Assembly: GCF_023343835.1 (NCBI RefSeq)
Contig: NC_064437.1
Span: 46,964,967-47,028,966 of the forward strand
Reading direction: 5' to 3'
Origin: Lagopus muta
Lineage: Eukaryota; Chordata; Aves; Galliformes; Phasianidae
Length of the DNA: 64,000 bases
The notes beneath the pieces are model-generated. The model worked only from the letters and a program-made list of their open reading frames with translations. It made no database searches and was not told the DNA's origin. The translations under genes were made by a program, and so were the position numbers. Every line of letters begins with the position of its first letter. Position 1 is the stretch's first letter. Positions 63,101 through 64,000 of this stretch are shown one piece after another.

Positions 63101-64000
63101 AGACAGGACAGAAAATGCTCACAATGAACTGGAGATGTGCTTGTGTATTTACTGTGCAACTCCAAGAATTGGCAGATTTTAACTGACAGAACTTTCTCAA
63201 ATTCACTAAATCATTAATGTAGAGGTACTCAGTTACATAAAATTTATGTTCGCCCATTTAGATAGATAGGATGGCAAAATCCTTGCTGCTCAGGGTAGCT
63301 ATTGGTGTCTGGTTTTTGGTTGTTGGTTTTTTGTTGATTGTTTTTTGGGTTTTTTTTGGTGGGATAATGTAGAGATTGATGTGTCTCAAGACTACATTTT
63401 GGGGGAGAGATGCCATTGTCTTTTTCCACATTGCAATTACTTGAAGTTTTACTACTCTACTTCTAACAGGCATAGTCGAGAAGAAACAGAAGAGAGAAGT
63501 TGTTCAGGAGTCAGAGACACCAGACAATAAAAAGGCAAAGAACAAACCTAAAACACCACATACAGTTCCGAAAGTGAAACGGGTGAGTGAGAGCAAGCTG
63601 CTGATTGGCAGGAGAGGCATCTTTGCATGCTAAAACAATAGGGTTCTTTTGTGGGATTTCTTTTTTCTTTGGTCTCAAGCCATAGGAATTATTTATGTTT
63701 TTGCTCCTTCCTCAAGCACTTGAATCTTGTCTGGAGAACCCTACTTAATATACATAATGTTATTGTGGCAAAGGCTGATTGGATGTGCTTGCAGAGGAGC
63801 AGCCCTGTGCTACCTGATCTGAAGAATGGAAAATATAATGAATCTGAGAAATTGTTAAGGCTTTAGGTGACCCATACAGGGACAGGGAGGGAGGGAGGGA
63901 GGTTGTCCCTAAGGGAAGATATGTGTTAATATGTGCTTAGTGTGCCTTTTTTTTTTAACAGGCAGCTTCTCCTTTCCGACGTGTAAGAGAAGAAGAAATT
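55059..64000 (+). CDS. NOLC1: NOLC1 (Nopp140), nucleolar and coiled-body phosphoprotein 1, exons 1 to 13, truncated by the window
   Basis: Nopp140 shuttles between nucleolus and Cajal bodies, binds C/D and H/ACA snoRNPs and is heavily phosphorylated by CK2. Thirteen exons give 642 codons with consistent phases at every junction. An N-terminal LisH motif (residues about 8-40, [17 protein letters not shown]) is followed by a long low-complexity region in which acidic Ser/Glu/Asp blocks alternate with Lys/Pro/Ala-rich blocks. I count about 12 acidic blocks. Exon 12 starts the conserved C-terminus ([19 protein letters not shown]), and exon 13 opens with [13 protein letters not shown], matching the mammalian [11 protein letters not shown]. 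By comparison with the roughly 699-residue human protein, about 65 residues lie beyond the right edge. The start has A at -3 and G at +4. Confidence 0.97.
55277..55332 (+). CDS. NOLC1: NOLC1 exon 2
   Basis: 56 nt encoding [19 protein letters not shown], matching the conserved ANASSLLDIYSFWLK segment after the LisH motif. Acceptor gtctccgcag, donor gtgagt. Confidence 0.97.
55412..55542 (+). CDS. NOLC1: NOLC1 exon 3 (first acidic block)
   Basis: 131 nt: a basic stretch [10 protein letters not shown], then acidic block [13 protein letters not shown] and PPAKKP. Acceptor ttccctgcag, donor gtgagg, phase 1. Confidence 0.95.
55543..56718 (+). other. NOLC1 intron 3
   Basis: A 1.2 kb intron; its left half is a CR1 copy, and the rest shows no recognisable element. 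Confidence 0.85.
55670..56250 (-). mobile_element. CR1 LINE fragment in NOLC1 intron 3
   Basis: The plus strand shows the reverse complement of a CR1 3' region: ggaatcgtaaaggctgggaa, then aatatccaacctcaactcct and ttggtgtcatctgcaaactt ctgagg-type sequence. The last matches the CR1 motif encoding a SKFADD-like region. It is antisense to NOLC1 and no intact frame remains. Confidence 0.88.
56719..56840 (+). CDS. NOLC1: NOLC1 exon 4
   Basis: 122 nt with [19 protein letters not shown] and the run [13 protein letters not shown]; one basic plus one acidic module. Acceptor acttgcag, donor gtcagc, phase 0. Confidence 0.95.
57110..57146. repeat. TTTTC simple repeat running into poly(T)
   Basis: Several ttttc units followed by about 17 T bases in NOLC1 intron 4. 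Confidence 0.9.
57586..57727 (+). CDS. NOLC1: NOLC1 exon 5
   Basis: 142 nt with [20 protein letters not shown] followed by [16 protein letters not shown]. Acceptor cgtttag, donor gtatct, phase 1. Confidence 0.95.
58254..58366 (+). CDS. NOLC1: NOLC1 exon 6 (polyserine)
   Basis: 113 nt with [10 protein letters not shown], nine consecutive serines written with AGC/AGT codons (58304-58330), then [12 protein letters not shown]. Acceptor cccaaaag, donor gtaaat. Confidence 0.94.
58367..59138 (+). other. NOLC1 intron 6
   Basis: An intron with an 18-base T run (58517-58534) directly before a CR1 fragment. The remainder is unremarkable. Confidence 0.85.
58550..58830 (-). mobile_element. CR1 LINE 3' fragment in NOLC1 intron 6
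   Basis: The plus strand reads atagaattatagaatggccc then gaagggaccctaacgatcat and catccaacctggccttcagg, the reverse complement of a CR1 3' end including the attctat terminal repeat. It is antisense to NOLC1. Confidence 0.92.
59139..59286 (+). CDS. NOLC1: NOLC1 exon 7
   Basis: 148 nt with [19 protein letters not shown] and acidic block [15 protein letters not shown]. Acceptor gtgttaag, donor gtaaat, phase 1. Confidence 0.95.
59951..60091 (+). CDS. NOLC1: NOLC1 exon 8
   Basis: 141 nt with [19 protein letters not shown] and acidic block [14 protein letters not shown]. Acceptor tctctgcag, donor gtatgt. First of four consecutive exons with phase 1 at both ends. Confidence 0.95.
60491..60580 (+). 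CDS. NOLC1: NOLC1 exon 9
   Basis: 90 nt with [20 protein letters not shown] and the start of an acidic block, ESSSDSDS. Acceptor tcttgcag, donor gtaatt; phase 1 at both ends. Confidence 0.94.
61813..61956 (+). CDS. NOLC1: NOLC1 exon 10
   Basis: 144 nt with [30 protein letters not shown] and SSSSSDSS. Acceptor tctgtccag, donor gtattg; phase 1 at both ends. An internal GAAG/gtaggg is a possible cryptic donor. Confidence 0.93.
62168..62743 (+). CDS. NOLC1: NOLC1 exon 11 (large repeat exon)
   Basis: 576 nt, 192 codons, by far the longest exon of the gene. It carries about four complete basic/acidic modules (acidic cores [44 protein letters not shown] and [12 protein letters not shown]). Acceptor cattctag, donor gtattg; phase 1 at both ends. 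A 21-bp tandem duplication lies near its 5' end. Confidence 0.95.
62203..62244 (+). repeat. 21-bp tandem duplication in NOLC1 exon 11
   Basis: Two exact copies of a 21-base unit beginning cctgcaggtaaaacagcaac, encoding PAGKTAT twice. A further cctgcag follows. Each copy contains cag/gtaaaa, which resembles a splice donor. Confidence 0.95.
63470..63582 (+). CDS. NOLC1: NOLC1 exon 12
   Basis: 113 nt with [20 protein letters not shown] and [11 protein letters not shown], the start of the conserved C-terminal domain. Acceptor ttctaacag, donor gtgagt, phase 0. Confidence 0.95.
63879..63909 (+). other. G-run cluster with G-quadruplex potential
   Basis: Five GGG runs separated by one to three bases in the sense strand of NOLC1 intron 12, ending about 60 bases before exon 13. 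The flanks gggaca and tgtccc can instead pair as a 6-bp stem around the G-rich loop. Confidence 0.6.
63962..64000 (+). CDS. NOLC1: NOLC1 exon 13, cut by the window edge
   Basis: Thirteen codons, [13 protein letters not shown], after acceptor ttttttaacag. This is the most conserved part of Nopp140. No stop is reached before position 64000. Confidence 0.95.

Larger units (their letters stand above)
59287..63961 (+). other. NOLC1 introns 7 to 12
   Basis: Introns at 59287-59950, 60092-60490, 60581-61812, 61957-62167, 62744-63469 and 63583-63961. No mobile element or convincing C/D or H/ACA snoRNA was seen. Intron 11 has a G/T-rich low-complexity stretch near 63303-63360, and intron 12 a G-run cluster at 63879-63899. 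Confidence 0.75.

Noticed and set aside
1-64000. CRISPR arrays, operons, tRNA or rRNA genes, endogenous viral genes.
   Set aside because: None seen. The window has normal vertebrate gene structure with CR1 fragments and simple repeats only.

Overview
The window reads as vertebrate nuclear DNA, most likely from a bird and plausibly a galliform. There are three spliced genes with GT-AG introns, three CpG-rich promoter islands, and CR1-type LINE fragments as the only recognisable interspersed repeats. The protein matches are from memory of vertebrate families; no database search was run. Species cannot be settled from the sequence alone.

Layout from left to right. (1) 433-9280, minus strand: the 5' end of TM9SF3, a nonaspanin of the Golgi/endosome membrane. 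Exon 1 carries the signal peptide and exon 2 the start of the luminal domain; the rest lies beyond the left edge. (2) 9281-12590: tandem spacer between TM9SF3 and the next gene, whose right part must hold the PIK3AP1 3' UTR. (3) 12591-50840, minus strand: the complete coding region of PIK3AP1 (BCAP), the B-cell/myeloid adaptor that recruits PI3-kinase. I resolved 17 coding exons. Their lengths sum to 2403 nt, exactly 800 codons plus a stop, with consistent phases at all 16 junctions. (4) 50841-55058: a roughly 4.2 kb head-to-head spacer with a CpG island at each end. (5) 55059-64000, plus strand: exons 1 to 13 of NOLC1 (Nopp140), the nucleolar/Cajal-body chaperone of snoRNPs. It is cut by the right edge inside exon 13, after 642 codons.

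The genes do not form a pathway. TM9SF3 and NOLC1 look like housekeeping genes with GC-rich promoters carrying ETS, CRE-like and YY1-like motifs. PIK3AP1 has a PU.1-like ETS site close to its start codon, which fits B-cell and myeloid expression.

I found no undescribed multi-gene system, CRISPR array, prokaryotic-style operon or RNA gene. The points most worth checking are the symmetric TIR exon of PIK3AP1, which could be skipped in frame; the loss of one PI3K-binding YxxM motif and appearance of another YxxM in the same protein; the symmetric repeat exons and a 21-bp duplication in NOLC1; and the close PIK3AP1-NOLC1 pairing, which differs from the human gene order as I recall it.
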